Numbered from the stretch's first letter, positions 9,515-18,800 are shown. The stretch: DNA of 64,000 bases from Rhodococcus sp. AW25M09 (GCF_000333955.1 NZ_CAPS01000070.1:1-64000); one strand, 5' to 3'. Notes: a model not told the origin generated them from the letters alone. Program-made: numbers and translations.

Positions 9515-10483
9515 GTGACTTCGAGTGTGGCTCCTCTGCATCTGGTTCTCGGCGACGAGGAACTCTTGATGGACCGTGCGGTGGCGGCGATCGTGGCCCA
9601 GGTGCGTGCCAATGCCGCGATTCCGGGGGAGGACCTACCGGTGACGCGGCTGCGCACCGGTGATGCCAGTGCCCCGGAACTTGCCGAACTGCTGAGCCCG
9701 TCGCTGTTCGCCGAGGATCGCGTCGTCGTGCTCGAAGCCGCGGCCGAGGCCGGCAAGGACGCCGTTGCGCTGGTTCTCGACGCTGCAACCGACCCGCCCG
9801 AGGGCGCTGTCGTGGTGGTCATGCACTCCGGCGGCGGTCGGGCCAAGGCCATGGTGGGAGCCCTGCAGAAGTGTGGCGCGCAGGTGCACGAGTGCGCCAA
9901 GCTCACCAAACCTGCCGAACGCATCGACTTCGTGCGCGGGGAGTTCCGTGCAGCCGACGTTCGAGTGAGCGGCGAGGTGATCGAAGCCGTCGTCGAGTCC
10001 GTCGGCAACGAGCTCCGCGAATTGGCCTCGGCCTGTTCGCAGTTGGTCTCCGATACCGGCGGCAAGGTAGATCTTGCCGCGGTGCGCCGGTACTACTCGG
10101 GCAAGGCCGAGGTCTCCGGTTTCGACGTCGCCGACAAAGCGGTGATCGGCGACAGGGCCGGCGCTCTCGAGGCGGTTCGGTGGGCGATGCACCGGGGAGT
10201 CGCGCATGTGCTGCTCGCCGACGCTCTGGCCGATGCCGTGCGCACCATCGCACTCGTGGGCTCGGCCGGTCGTGGCGACCCGTTCCGGATGGCCGGCGAA
10301 CTGGGCATGCCGCCGTGGAAGATCAAGAAGGCGCAGGGTCAGGCCCGCGGCTGGAACGGTCGATCGATCGCACAAGCACTGCGCGTGGTGGCGCAACTCA
10401 ATGCCGACGTCAAAGGTCAGGCAGCGGATGCAGACTACGCAGTGGAGAAAGCCGTTGCGGAGGTGGCGGGGTTGGGCCGGTAA
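9515..10483 (+). CDS. holA: DNA polymerase III subunit delta
   Basis: Clamp-loader delta subunit, which opens the beta sliding clamp during replication. 322 residues from the GTG at 9515. The N-terminal [16 protein letters not shown] segment is typical and mycobacterial homologues begin at this point. A GTG at 9458 and an ATG at 9476 are in frame upstream, so the protein could be up to 341 residues. Later family segments include [38 protein letters not shown] and [12 protein letters not shown]. It lies directly after comEC on the same strand and faces rpsT across a terminator. Confidence 0.92.
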   Translation: MTSSVAPLHLVLGDEELLMDRAVAAIVAQVRANAAIPGEDLPVTRLRTGDASAPELAELLSPSLFAEDRVVVLEAAAEAGKDAVALVLDAATDPPEGAVVVVMHSGGGRAKAMVGALQKCGAQVHECAKLTKPAERIDFVRGEFRAADVRVSGEVIEAVVESVGNELRELASACSQLVSDTGGKVDLAAVRRYYSGKAEVSGFDVADKAVIGDRAGALEAVRWAMHRGVAHVLLADALADAVRTIALVGSAGRGDPFRMAGELGMPPWKIKKAQGQARGWNGRSIAQALRVVAQLNADVKGQAADADYAVEKAVAEVAGLGR

Positions 10484-10520
10484 CAAGCAGGCTCGGTGTA
10501 GGGGGAGTCCGCGGCACGAC

Positions 10521-10553
10521 AAAACCCGCTGCATCCTTGCGGAATGCAGCGGG
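10521..10553 (-). terminator. Intrinsic terminator of rpsT
   Basis: A perfect 10-base stem (10525-10534 with 10544-10553) and a 9-base loop. Read on the minus strand it is followed by TTTTG, so it is a rho-independent terminator for rpsT. It lies in the gap between convergent holA and rpsT and may also slow holA readthrough. Confidence 0.85.
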
Positions 10554-10575
10554 CTCGGTCGAGCTCAGTGAAGAA

Positions 10576-10836
10576 TCAGAGCTTGTTGACTGCGAGAGCC
10601 AGTGCCGACTTCTTGTTGGCAGCCTGGTTCTTGTGGATGACGCCCTTGCTGGCGGCTTTGTCGAGCTTGCGGCCTGCGTCGGCGAGGATCTCGGAAGCCT
10701 TGTCCTTGTCGCCCGCAGCCTGCGCCTCGCGGAACGAGCGGATGACGGTGCGAAGGGAAGACTTCACCGACTGGTTGCGCAGGCGTGCACGCTCGTTGGT
10801 GAGAATTCGCTTCTTCTGGGACTTGATATTGGCCAC
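10576..10836 (-). CDS. rpsT: 30S ribosomal protein S20
   Basis: Small-subunit protein that binds the 5' domain of 16S rRNA. 86 residues beginning (V/M)[17 protein letters not shown], the typical basic helical N-terminus, and ending [14 protein letters not shown]. The GTG at 10836 is chosen over longer upstream extensions because ANIKSQKKR is the conserved N-terminus and an AAGGA ribosome-binding site lies about 9 bases before it. It is a single-gene unit, divergent from the ATP-grasp operon and closed by the hairpin at 10521-10553. Confidence 0.97.
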   Translation of the reverse strand: MANIKSQKKRILTNERARLRNQSVKSSLRTVIRSFREAQAAGDKDKASEILADAGRKLDKAASKGVIHKNQAANKKSALALAVNKL

Positions 10837-10938
10837 GCGTAAAATCCTTGTCGTCTTCGTCGGTATTCCGGTCAGGGCGATCCATGCTGGAATGCCCGAA
10901 GTCTGCTGCTGAGCGTTGGAGCCCTGCGCCGAAGATCG

Positions 10939-10968
10939 AGAATACCAGCACGGTGGACCAGAACCCAA
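10939..10968 (-). promoter_or_regulatory. Possible rpsT promoter (-35/-10)
   Basis: On the minus strand TTGGGT (10968-10963) is followed after 18 bases by TATTCT (10944-10939). This would give an rpsT leader of about 95 bases. The match is only moderate and rests on spacing and consensus alone. Confidence 0.35.
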
Positions 10969-11042
10969 TTCGGATCGGCCATCGAGATGCGTTTCAAGAA
11001 ATTAACGCTTCTACCGCGCCTAACTCCAGTCGCTGTAGCAAC

Positions 11043-12737
11043 ATGACCAGAATGAGTCCGCGATCGGCAACGCATGCCACCACAAAGGCCAAAGCGACCA
11101 AGACCAAGTCAGCGGATCGTGTCGAACCCGATGTCGACGGGGTGTTCGGCGGGTATTCCGACGTCGGGAAATACGGCCTCGCCTTCGATGAGATGTTCGA
11201 CGCCGACGGTCGTACCCGAACTCCGTACAAGGGCATCCACACTGCCCTGGCTCCGGCGAACGCGTCCGACCTGGATGCCAGATCGGACGCGCTGGGGCGA
11301 GCGTTCATCGACCAGGGCATCACGTTTTCGCTGTCCGGTCAGGAGCGCCCGTTCCCACTCGATCAGGTTCCCCGCGTCATCGCGGCAGGGGAGTGGTCCC
11401 GTCTCGAACGTGGCATCAAACAGCGCGTCAAGGCGCTCGAGATGTTCCTCGCCGACATCTACGGCGACCAGGAGATTCTGCGCGACGGCGTGGTACCGAA
11501 GCGGCTGATCACCTCGTGTGAGCATTTCCACCGTGAGGCCGTGGGCATCACTCCACCCAACGGCGTCCGCATTCACGTGGCCGGAATCGACCTGGTGCGC
11601 GACGCCCAGGGCACGTTCCGAGTGCTCGAGGACAATCTGCGCTCGCCCTCGGGTGTGTCCTACGTGATGGAGAACCGGCGCACCATGGCGCGGGTGTTTC
11701 CGGATCTGTTCGCCAGCCACCGGGTCCGCGCCGTCGGTGATTACGCCTCACATCTGCTGCGCGCCCTACGCTCCGCTGCCGCCCTCAACGAGGCCGACCC
11801 GACAGTGGTGGTGCTGACGCCCGGCGTGGCCAACTCCGCCTATTTCGAGCACTCGCTGCTTGCCCGGCTGATGGGCGTCGAACTCGTCGAAGGACGCGAC
11901 CTGTTCTGTCGGGACAACATCGTCTACATGCGCACCACCGAGGGCGAGCGTCAGGTCGACGTCATCTACCGCCGCATCGACGACGACTACCTCGACCCCA
12001 TGCAATTCCGGCCCGACTCGGTGCTGGGAGTGGCCGGTCTCGTCAACGCCGCCCGCGCCGGCAACGTCGTCATCTCGAGTGCCGTCGGAAACGGGGTTGG
12101 AGACGACAAGCTGGTCTACACCTACATGCCCACGATCATCGACTACTACATGGGTGAGAAGCCGTTGCTCGCCAACGTCGACACGTTCCGGTGCTGGCTC
12201 GACGACGAGTGCGAGGAAGTGCTCGACCGCATCGACGAATTGGTCATCAAGCCGGTGGAAGGGTCCGGTGGCTACGGCATCGTCTTCGGCCCCGACGCCT
12301 CACCGAAGGAACTGGCGACCATCAGCAAGAAGGTTCGCGCAGATCCGCGCGGCTGGATCGCTCAGCCCGTCGTACAGCTCTCGACGGTGCCGACCAAGAT
12401 CGGTGACCAGTTGCTTCCTCGGCACGTCGACCTGCGGCCGTTCGCCGTCAACGACGGTGACGACGTCTGGGTCCTGCCCGGCGGGTTGACCCGGGTCGCG
12501 CTGCCGGAGGGGTCGCTGGTGGTCAACTCGAGCCAGGGCGGCGGCAGTAAGGACACGTGGGTGCTCGCCACCCGAACCTCTCAGGAGGAGCAGGAACTGG
12601 CGGGCGAGGAAATCGTCAGTGTTCCGCCGGAGTCGCCGATGGTCGAACAGGGCCCGGAGCTGACGATGGACCAGCAGCAGCAGCAACAACAGCAACAGCA
12701 ACAGCAAGCAATGAACTCGAACGGCGGTGGACAGTAA
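11043..12737 (+). CDS. Circularly permuted ATP-grasp protein (predicted amidoligase)
   Basis: Protein of 564 residues of the circularly permuted ATP-grasp family (Rv2411c-like), predicted to ligate a carboxylate to an amine with ATP through an acyl-phosphate. Visible blocks are VLEDNLRSPSGVSYVMENR near residue 210 (in parts VLEDNLRSPSG, YVMENR), VYRRIDDDYLDP-type segment IYRRIDDDYLDP, and the ATP-binding loop IKPVEGSGGYGIVFGP near residue 405. The final 20 or so residues are unusual: twelve consecutive glutamines (12672-12707) then a short Asn/Gly tail. The start could be ATG 11043 or ATG 11052. It is the first gene of a three-gene operon with alpha-E and transglutaminase proteins; the substrate is unknown. 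Confidence 0.88.
   Translation: MTRMSPRSATHATTKAKATKTKSADRVEPDVDGVFGGYSDVGKYGLAFDEMFDADGRTRTPYKGIHTALAPANASDLDARSDALGRAFIDQGITFSLSGQERPFPLDQVPRVIAAGEWSRLERGIKQRVKALEMFLADIYGDQEILRDGVVPKRLITSCEHFHREAVGITPPNGVRIHVAGIDLVRDAQGTFRVLEDNLRSPSGVSYVMENRRTMARVFPDLFASHRVRAVGDYASHLLRALRSAAALNEADPTVVVLTPGVANSAYFEHSLLARLMGVELVEGRDLFCRDNIVYMRTTEGERQVDVIYRRIDDDYLDPMQFRPDSVLGVAGLVNAARAGNVVISSAVGNGVGDDKLVYTYMPTIIDYYMGEKPLLANVDTFRCWLDDECEEVLDRIDELVIKPVEGSGGYGIVFGPDASPKELATISKKVRADPRGWIAQPVVQLSTVPTKIGDQLLPRHVDLRPFAVNDGDDVWVLPGGLTRVALPEGSLVVNSSQGGGSKDTWVLATRTSQEEQELAGEEIVSVPPESPMVEQGPELTMDQQQQQQQQQQQQAMNSNGGGQ
12672..12707 (+). repeat. CAG/CAA glutamine-codon tract (12 codons)
   Basis: Twelve consecutive Gln codons (mixed CAG and CAA) within the 3' end of the ATP-grasp gene. 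Mixing of the two codons reduces slippage, and any change by whole codons keeps the frame. It encodes the polyglutamine tail. Confidence 0.95.
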
Positions 12738-13712
12738 ATGCTCGCGCGCAACGCAGAGTCGCTGTATTGGATCGGACGGTACGTCGAGCGAGCGGACGAC
12801 ACTGCTCGCATCCTCGACGTCACCGTCCACCAGCTTCTCGAAGATGCCACGGTAGATCCAGATCACATCTCGCGAGTGCTGTTGCGGGTGCTCGGGTTCA
12901 AACACGAGCCCGACGTTTCGCTCGACGTGTGGTCGCTCACCGAGTTGGTGGCGTTCAGTCGTGACGGGCTCGGGTCCATCGTGGACTCGCTGTCGAGTGC
13001 CCGCGAAAATGCCCGCGGCGCACGCGAAGTGACGTCAAGCGAAATGTGGGAGTGTCTCAACACCACGTACAACGGGCTGAACGAAAGCATCAGGGCGTCC
13101 AAGCGCACCGGCCCGGCCGAGTTCTTCAGCTACATCGAGGAACGGGCCGCAATGTTCGCCGGTCTTGCGGACTCCACCCTCAGTCACGACGACGGTTACC
13201 GCTTTCTGCTGCTCGGCCGCTCGGTGGAGCGCATCGACATGATCGTTCGGCTGTTGCTCTCACGTGCAGGTGACCGCCCGTCCTCGCCGGCCTGGGTGAC
13301 GGTGCTTCGCTCGGCAGGTGCCCACGACACCTACCTGCGGACCTATCGAGGAGCTCTCGACGCGCAACGCGTGCTCGAGTTCATGTTGCTGGACAGGCTC
13401 TTTCCGCGTTCGGTGTTCTACGCACTCAACGAAGCGGAACGTTCGCTCGATCAGCTCGACCACCAGCCCAACAGTCGCGTCGGTGCTCGCGCCGAAGCGC
13501 AGCGGCTACTCGGTCGCGCGCGCAGCGAACTCGAATTCCTGCGTCCCGGTGAGATTCTCGACGACCTGCAGGAGCGTTTGCTGGCGCTGCAGGAAACGTG
13601 CCGCGAGCTCGGCGAGGCGATCTCCAAGCAGTACTTCCACGCCGCGCCGTGGGTTGCGTGGACCGACGCCGGCTCTGGAACATTCGAAGATCAATTGGAA
13701 GGTGAACTGTGA
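12738..13712 (+). CDS. Alpha-E domain-containing protein
   Basis: All-helical alpha-E domain protein of 324 residues (Rv2410c-like). Family signatures are the N-terminal MLARNAESLYWIGRYVERADDTAR (in parts MLARNAESLYW, IGRYVERADDTAR), LLGRSVERIDMIVRLLLSR near residue 160, and the C-terminal QYFHAAPWVAW. The biochemical function is unknown. The gene always travels with circularly permuted ATP-grasp and transglutaminase-like genes, and comparative work has predicted that together they make or modify a peptide-like product. It begins at the base after the ATP-grasp stop and overlaps the next start by 4 bases, so the three are translationally coupled. Confidence 0.88.
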   Translation: MLARNAESLYWIGRYVERADDTARILDVTVHQLLEDATVDPDHISRVLLRVLGFKHEPDVSLDVWSLTELVAFSRDGLGSIVDSLSSARENARGAREVTSSEMWECLNTTYNGLNESIRASKRTGPAEFFSYIEERAAMFAGLADSTLSHDDGYRFLLLGRSVERIDMIVRLLLSRAGDRPSSPAWVTVLRSAGAHDTYLRTYRGALDAQRVLEFMLLDRLFPRSVFYALNEAERSLDQLDHQPNSRVGARAEAQRLLGRARSELEFLRPGEILDDLQERLLALQETCRELGEAISKQYFHAAPWVAWTDAGSGTFEDQLEGEL

Positions 13713-14551
13713 GCTGGCGTATGCGTGTGGTGCACACTACGGGCTATCAGTACGACGCACCGGTGACGTCGTCGTACAACGAAGCTCGGTTGACGCCGCG
13801 AAGTGACAACCGGCAGAACGTCATTCTGAACCGAGTCGAGACAAACCCGGTCACGCGGTCCTACCGCTACACCGACTACTGGGGAACCGCGGTGACGGCA
13901 TTCGACTTGCACGCACCGCACACCGAACTCGAAGTCACCGGGTCGTCGGTCGTCGAGACCGATCCCTTCGTCTATCCCGACGAGACTGCTTCCTGGGAGG
14001 AACTGGCCAGCGACCCGATCACCGACCGCTTCAACGAGGTGCTCGACAACACCGAGTACGTGCCCAAGAACAGGCAACTCGCTTCGGTGGCGAAGAAGCT
14101 CTCCAAGGGACTCCCGCCCCAGGAATCGGTGGTCGAGATCTGCAACTGGGTCAACCAGGAGATGTCGTACGTGCCGGGAACGACCGGCGTGCACACCTCG
14201 GCAGTCGAGGCGTGGTCGGAGAAGAAGGGCGTCTGCCAGGACTACGCGCACTTGACGCTGCTGATGCTGCGCAGCATCGGTATCCCCAGCCGATACGTCT
14301 CGGGCTACCTGCACCCGAAGAAGGAGGCTGCGATCGGTGCGACGGTCGAAGGCGAGAGCCACGCCTGGATCGAGGCGTGGACCGGTGCGTGGTGGGGCTA
14401 CGACCCGACCAACGCCATCGCCGTGAACGAGCAGCACGTCTCGGTGGGACTCGGGCGTGACTACGCCGACGTACCACCGCTCAAGGGCATCTTCTCCGGC
14501 GGCGGTTCGACGGCTCTCGACGTGGTCGTGGAGATCACCCGACTGGCCTAG
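13709..14551 (+). CDS. Transglutaminase-like cysteine peptidase family protein
   Basis: Protein of 280 residues with an N-terminal beta-strand domain (MRVVHTTGYQYDAPVTSSYNEARL region, in short) and a papain/transglutaminase-like core. The catalytic triad is readable: Cys in KKGVCQDYAHL near residue 176, His in ESHAWIEAW near residue 217, and Asp in GYDPTNAI near residue 232. Such proteins may act as peptidases or amidases or as true transglutaminases. GTG at 13709 overlaps the alpha-E stop by 4 bases. It is the last gene of the ATP-grasp/alpha-E/transglutaminase operon and is closed by a long hairpin directly after the stop. Confidence 0.89.
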   Translation: MSWRMRVVHTTGYQYDAPVTSSYNEARLTPRSDNRQNVILNRVETNPVTRSYRYTDYWGTAVTAFDLHAPHTELEVTGSSVVETDPFVYPDETASWEELASDPITDRFNEVLDNTEYVPKNRQLASVAKKLSKGLPPQESVVEICNWVNQEMSYVPGTTGVHTSAVEAWSEKKGVCQDYAHLTLLMLRSIGIPSRYVSGYLHPKKEAAIGATVEGESHAWIEAWTGAWWGYDPTNAIAVNEQHVSVGLGRDYADVPPLKGIFSGGGSTALDVVVEITRLA

Positions 14552-14554
14552 CTT

Positions 14555-14596
14555 CGTGCGCCTTTTGCACCCCTGCAGGAGTGCAAAAGGCGCACG
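14555..14596. terminator. Long perfect hairpin between convergent genes
   Basis: A 16-base arm (14555-14570) pairs perfectly with 14581-14596 around a 10-base loop that itself contains a small palindrome. It lies exactly between the transglutaminase stop (14551) and the stop of the convergent PemK-like gene (14600). There is no clear T-run on either side, but each arm carries a TTTT/AAAA block. Probable bidirectional terminator. Confidence 0.7.
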
Positions 14597-14599
14597 ACG

Positions 14600-15169
14600 T
14601 CAGTTCCAGCCGAAGTCGCGGCGCAATCGGTTTGCCACGGAATCGAATTGGGGCTTGCTCAGAATCGCACCCTCGCGGCGGATCCCGTCCTCGGGCACGT
14701 CGAGAACCCGGTCGAGGCGAATCCAGCTCGGTCGACCCTTGGCGTCCCAGGAACCGGACCCGATCGACTGCCAGTCGCGGTCGCCGTCGCGGCTGCTCTG
14801 GCTCGACAGCATCAGGCCGAGCAGGTCGTTGCCCTCACGCCCGACCACCAATACCGGGCGGTCTTTGCCCTGGTTGGCGTCTTCCTCGTAGGTGACCCAC
14901 GTCCAGACGATCTCGCCCGGGTCCGCCTTGCCATCCAGGTCGGGGGAGTACTCGATGGTGCGGGCGCGCTGGGCGGTCGGTCTGGTCTGCGACGCCACCG
15001 GCCGACCGGGGCGCGGTCCTGGAGCGGACGCATTCGTCGTCGTTCCGCTGATCGCGTCCTTGCCCTTCTGCAGAGCGCCGGACTTCTGCAATTGACGGAA
15101 GAGGCGCGGGCCCTCGCGCATCGCGATCTTGCCCAGTTCCTTGCCGAATCTGCTCCAGTTGCCAGCCAT
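14600..15169 (-). CDS. PemK/MazF-like domain protein with N-terminal extension
   Basis: Protein of 189 residues. The C-terminal half resembles the PemK/MazF endoribonuclease fold: PGEIVWTWV, then [23 protein letters not shown] (in parts [17 protein letters not shown]), and SWIRLDRVL. The N-terminal 75 residues ([20 protein letters not shown] onwards) are basic and helical and are not part of a standalone toxin. No antitoxin gene is adjacent on either side, so a classical toxin-antitoxin role is doubtful. ATG at 15169 is chosen because TACACT lies 6 bases upstream, giving a leaderless start. It is divergent from lepA. Confidence 0.72.
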   Translation of the reverse strand: MAGNWSRFGKELGKIAMREGPRLFRQLQKSGALQKGKDAISGTTTNASAPGPRPGRPVASQTRPTAQRARTIEYSPDLDGKADPGEIVWTWVTYEEDANQGKDRPVLVVGREGNDLLGLMLSSQSSRDGDRDWQSIGSGSWDAKGRPSWIRLDRVLDVPEDGIRREGAILSKPQFDSVANRLRRDFGWN

Positions 15170-15175
15170 GCGGCG

Positions 15176-15181
15176 AGTGTA
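15176..15181 (-). promoter_or_regulatory. Candidate -10 box for leaderless PemK-like mRNA
   Basis: TACACT on the minus strand, separated by 6 bases from the ATG at 15169. It supports this start over the longer in-frame extension to 15283. Confidence 0.55.
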
Positions 15182-15324
15182 GCGATCCCGCCGCTGCTGC
15201 TCACAGCGCGAACCGCAGCAGGAGAGCACCCGAGTCGGACAGCCGGGGACGGCGCACCGTTGTCGGCGTGGGACCATGGACATACCCGTTCGCTCATTTC
15301 GAACACGCCAGCCGAAGGATACGA

Positions 15325-17166
15325 GTGCCCAGCTTCGCCGACACGACGTTCACCGATCCGTCCAGGATCAGGAACTTCTGCATCATCGCCCACATCGACC
15401 ACGGTAAGTCGACGTTGGCAGACCGGATGTTGCAGCTGACGGGCGTCGTCGACGATCGGTCGATGCGCGCGCAGTACCTGGACCGGATGGATATCGAGCG
15501 TGAGCGCGGAATCACCATCAAGGCGCAGAACGTACGGTTGCCCTGGGTTGTCGACGGTGAGGAATTCGTTCTGCACCTCATCGACACGCCCGGACACGTC
15601 GACTTCACCTACGAGGTCTCCCGCGCGCTGGAAGCCTGCGAAGGAGCAGTGCTGCTCGTCGACGCTGCACAGGGCATCGAGGCGCAGACGCTCGCCAATC
15701 TGTACCTGGCTCTCGACAAAGAGCTCACCATCATTCCGGTGCTCAACAAGATCGACCTACCCGCAGCCGATCCCGACCGCTACGCCGCCGAGATCGCGCA
15801 CATCATCGGGTGCGAGGCCGACGAAGTATTGCGCGTATCCGGTAAGACCGGTGTGGGCGTCGAGGAATTGCTCAACGAGGTCGTCAAGCTGGTTCCGGCT
15901 CCGGTCGGCAACCCCGACGGCCCGGCTCGCGCCATGATCTTCGACTCGGTGTACGACACCTACCGCGGCGTCGTTACCTACGTCCGCGTCGTCGACGGGG
16001 CGCTCAACCCGCGCGAGAAGGTCACGATGATGTCGACCGGCTCGACGCACGAGCTGCTCGAGGTCGGGATCGTCTCGCCCGACCCGAAAGCCACCAAGGG
16101 CCTCGGCGTCGGCGAGGTGGGCTACCTCATCACCGGTGTGAAGGACGTTCGTCAGTCCAAGGTCGGCGATACCGTCACCACCTTCCGCAAGGGCGCGACC
16201 GAGCCCTTGACCGGCTACCGCGAGCCTCGGCCGATGGTGTATTCGGGTCTTTACCCACTCGACGGTTCGGATTATCCCGACCTGCGTGACGCGCTCGAGA
16301 AACTGCAACTCAATGACGCGGCCCTCACCTACGAGCCGGAGACCTCCGTTGCTCTCGGCTTCGGCTTCCGCTGTGGGTTCCTCGGACTGCTGCACATGGA
16401 GATCACCCGCGAGCGGCTCGAGCGTGAGTTCAATCTGGATCTGATCTCGACCTCGCCGAACGTGGTCTACCGAGTCGAGATGGAAGACGGTGCCGAGCAC
16501 ATCGTCACCAACCCCTCGTACTGGCCCGACGGCAAGGCGCGGGAAGTGTTCGAGCCGATGGTCAAGTGCACGATCATCTCGCCCAGCGAATTCATCGGCT
16601 CCATCATGGAGCTCTGTCAGGGACGCCGTGGCGAGCTCGGTGGGATGGACTACCTGTCCGAGACCCGCGTGGAGCTGCGCTACACGATTCCGATGGCCGA
16701 GATCATCTTCGACTTCTTCGACATCCTGAAATCCCGCACGCGTGGATACGCCAGCCTCGACTACGAGGAGATCGGTGAGCAGAGCGGTGCGTTGGTGAAG
16801 GTCGACATCCTGCTGCAGGGCGAGGCCGTCGACGCGTTCTCGGCGATCGTGCACAAGGATGCTGCTGCCGCCTACGGAAACAAGATGACGACCAAGCTGA
16901 AGGAACTGATTCCGCGTCAGCAGTTCGAGGTGCCGATCCAGGCCGCCATCGGATCGCGCATCATTGCTCGCGAGAACATCCGCGCAATCCGTAAGGACGT
17001 GTTGGCCAAGTGCTACGGCGGCGACATCAGCCGTAAGCGCAAACTGCTCGAGAAGCAGAAGGAAGGCAAGAAGCGGATGAAGACGATCGGTCGCGTCGAA
17101 GTGCCGCAGGAAGCCTTCGTCGCCGCGCTGTCTTCGGAGTCCTCCTCCGACAAGCCCAAGAAGTAA
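15325..17166 (+). CDS. lepA: Elongation factor 4 (LepA)
   Basis: Translational GTPase that binds the ribosome and back-translocates or rescues stalled elongation and initiation complexes. 613 residues, normal length. G1 is AHIDHGKST near residue 24, G2/G3 region includes RGITIKAQ and DTPGHVDF, and G4 is NKID. The LepA-specific C-terminal domain is present (the [25 protein letters not shown] region, in short [17 protein letters not shown]). GTG at 15325 has GAAGGA 5 bases upstream at 15314-15319; the longer in-frame extension to 15268 lacks homology. It is followed by a hairpin terminator. Confidence 0.96.
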   Translation: MPSFADTTFTDPSRIRNFCIIAHIDHGKSTLADRMLQLTGVVDDRSMRAQYLDRMDIERERGITIKAQNVRLPWVVDGEEFVLHLIDTPGHVDFTYEVSRALEACEGAVLLVDAAQGIEAQTLANLYLALDKELTIIPVLNKIDLPAADPDRYAAEIAHIIGCEADEVLRVSGKTGVGVEELLNEVVKLVPAPVGNPDGPARAMIFDSVYDTYRGVVTYVRVVDGALNPREKVTMMSTGSTHELLEVGIVSPDPKATKGLGVGEVGYLITGVKDVRQSKVGDTVTTFRKGATEPLTGYREPRPMVYSGLYPLDGSDYPDLRDALEKLQLNDAALTYEPETSVALGFGFRCGFLGLLHMEITRERLEREFNLDLISTSPNVVYRVEMEDGAEHIVTNPSYWPDGKAREVFEPMVKCTIISPSEFIGSIMELCQGRRGELGGMDYLSETRVELRYTIPMAEIIFDFFDILKSRTRGYASLDYEEIGEQSGALVKVDILLQGEAVDAFSAIVHKDAAAAYGNKMTTKLKELIPRQQFEVPIQAAIGSRIIARENIRAIRKDVLAKCYGGDISRKRKLLEKQKEGKKRMKTIGRVEVPQEAFVAALSSESSSDKPKK

Positions 17167-17304
17167 GCCGGCACAAGCGCTGGTGCCCTCGGGTGGCCCG
17201 CATCGAAGCACTGCATGCTCGCTGCCCTGGCCCCACTGGCGGCCGTTCCAGCTGCATGCTGATCGGTCCTTCCGTTTGCCGAAGTAGCTGCAACACAATC
17301 TTTT

Positions 17305-17338
17305 CCGGCCCCGCACCGTGTTCTCGGTGCGGGGCTGG
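17305..17338. terminator. Hairpin terminator between lepA and the DUF222 gene
   Basis: An 11-base perfect stem (17308-17318 with 17325-17335), extended by three more partly wobble pairs, around a 6-base loop. The plus side is followed by a weak T-rich stretch (AATTGTTT). It lies between the convergent lepA and DUF222 genes and probably serves both. Confidence 0.65.
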
Positions 17339-17353
17339 AATTGTTTAGGGGTT

Positions 17354-18793
17354 TCAGGCGATGTGGGGGCCTGCTCGGGCGTGGGATTGTCGGGGTTGCC
17401 GGTGGGGGTCGACGGTGGCCGGTGGGATGAACCAGGGGTGGTTGTCGGCGGCGATGAACACTTCCCAGTCACTGTGGTGGATCAGTCGGTGGTGGAATCC
17501 GCAGAGGAGAACGAGGTTGTTCATGTCGGTGGGGCCGCCGTCGGCCCAGTGCCAGATGTGGTGGCCTTCGGTCCAGGCGGCGGGTTTGCCGCAGCCGGGG
17601 AAGGCGCAGCCGTGATCGCGCGCTGTCAATGCTCGTTTCTGTTTGGCGGTGACGGTGCGGGCGGTGCGGGCGAGGTTGAGTGGGTTGCCTGTGTCGTCCA
17701 TGACGATGGCGGTGAGGATGCAGTCGCAGGCGAGTTGTCTGGAGGTGTTGCGCGAGAGTGGTCCCATCCAGGGCAGCCAGCCGACAGAGGTACCGTCGCC
17801 GAACATGTCCCGATACGCGCCGCGATCAGGGGTCGGCACGGTATCACCGTCACAACGATCGCGGCTGCCGCTGGCGCAATGATGGCCGCTGCCGCTGGCA
17901 TCATCGTCGCGGCTGCCGCTGCTTCCGCAGTCCGGTCCGGTGGCGTTGTCGCAATCATCGCCGCTGCCGCTGCCGCTGCCGCTGCCACTGCCACTGCCGC
18001 TGTCGCTGCCTGCTGCGCTTGCTGCGGTGCCGCGGAGGTCGGTGAGGTCTTTCAGTCGGATGTGCAGGTTGACGTGGGGTTTGTCGCCGCCTTCGGTGGG
18101 GCGGTCGCTGGAGGCGAGGTAGTGGTCGAGGATCTGCCCGAACGCATCCGCCCTGCGCTTGGCGGGACTGCGGGGGTCTTGGGTGCCGTCGACGGCAGGG
18201 CGGGGTTCGGTGAGGGGTGAGAGTGCGGTGAGCAGTTTTTCTCCGGTGACGGCATCGAAATCCCCTTTGAGTGCCAGGCGCCCGTTCAGGGTTTTCGAGG
18301 CGAAGAGTTCGTTGCGGTCGGTGTCCTCGGCGGGTGGCTTGTTGCCGCCGTAGAGGTCGTTCAAGCGGGTGATCGCCGCGCGCAGTGGGCCGGTGCGGGC
18401 GTCGGGTCCGGTCGCGGCTTTGATCAGCGCTGCCCGGGCCATATCTCGCCCGACCTGCGGTAGGTGTTCGGGTGGGGTTTCGGCGAAGTCGAGGATCAGG
18501 GCGGCGTGGTCGAGGGACATGACACCGGTGTTCACGGCGTCGGCGATGTCGGGGAAGGCAGCCATTCCACGGCCGAGGGCGAGAATCTTGTTGGCTTTTC
18601 CTGCCGAGAGCAGGGTGGTGGAGGTGAGCCAGCCGGCGGGGCCGGGGAAGCCGAGTTTCTCGCGGGAGACGCGGGTGTCGATTTCGGCGACGAGGGCGAT
18701 CCGCCGGGCTTCCAACAATTGGATCTGGTGGGAGACCTCGGCGGCGGCAGCGAGGAGTTGGTCCTCGCTCAGTTGCCAGATCGCTGTGGTCAT
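17354..18793 (-). CDS. DUF222 / HNH endonuclease-domain protein (13E12-type), SOS-controlled
   Basis: Protein of 479 residues: an N-terminal DUF222 domain (about residues 5-300), a low-complexity Ser-Gly/Asp linker (about 255-330) and a C-terminal HNH nuclease domain with CAFPGCGKPAAWTEGHHI, HWADGGPTDMNNLVLLC and HHRLIHH (about 400-455). The same architecture is the 13E12 repeat family of M. tuberculosis, several members of which are LexA-regulated. ATG at 18793 is supported by TACACT 7 bases upstream; a LexA box abuts that -10 box. The linker is encoded by a hexanucleotide repeat. The physiological role of the family is not settled; DNA-damage-inducible nuclease activity is inference. Confidence 0.87.
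   Translation of the reverse strand: MTTAIWQLSEDQLLAAAAEVSHQIQLLEARRIALVAEIDTRVSREKLGFPGPAGWLTSTTLLSAGKANKILALGRGMAAFPDIADAVNTGVMSLDHAALILDFAETPPEHLPQVGRDMARAALIKAATGPDARTGPLRAAITRLNDLYGGNKPPAEDTDRNELFASKTLNGRLALKGDFDAVTGEKLLTALSPLTEPRPAVDGTQDPRSPAKRRADAFGQILDHYLASSDRPTEGGDKPHVNLHIRLKDLTDLRGTAASAAGSDSGSGSGSGSGSGSGDDCDNATGPDCGSSGSRDDDASGSGHHCASGSRDRCDGDTVPTPDRGAYRDMFGDGTSVGWLPWMGPLSRNTSRQLACDCILTAIVMDDTGNPLNLARTARTVTAKQKRALTARDHGCAFPGCGKPAAWTEGHHIWHWADGGPTDMNNLVLLCGFHHRLIHHSDWEVFIAADNHPWFIPPATVDPHRQPRQSHARAGPHIA
17960..18009 (-). repeat. Hexanucleotide microsatellite encoding (Ser-Gly)n
   Basis: About eight imperfect copies of a 6-base unit (GCCGCT on the plus strand) encode the run SGSGSGSGSGSG in the linker of the DUF222 protein. 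The unit length of 6 means that expansion or contraction keeps the frame and changes only linker length. Confidence 0.85.
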
Positions 18794-18800
18794 GCCATGA

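Noticed and set aside
8152-10065. Long open frame (637 codons) on the minus strand opposite comEC and holA
   Set aside because: Composition is Ser/Thr/Ala-rich without any family signature, and both sense genes are clearly identified. Long antisense frames are expected at this GC content.
12557-12964. Overlapping plus-strand frame across the ATP-grasp/alpha-E junction
   Set aside because: Out of frame with both coupled genes, no motif; explained by GC-rich third positions.
15757-17472. 571-codon minus-strand frame opposite lepA
   Set aside because: It lies fully antisense to a certain lepA gene, shows no recognisable motif and crosses the lepA terminator.
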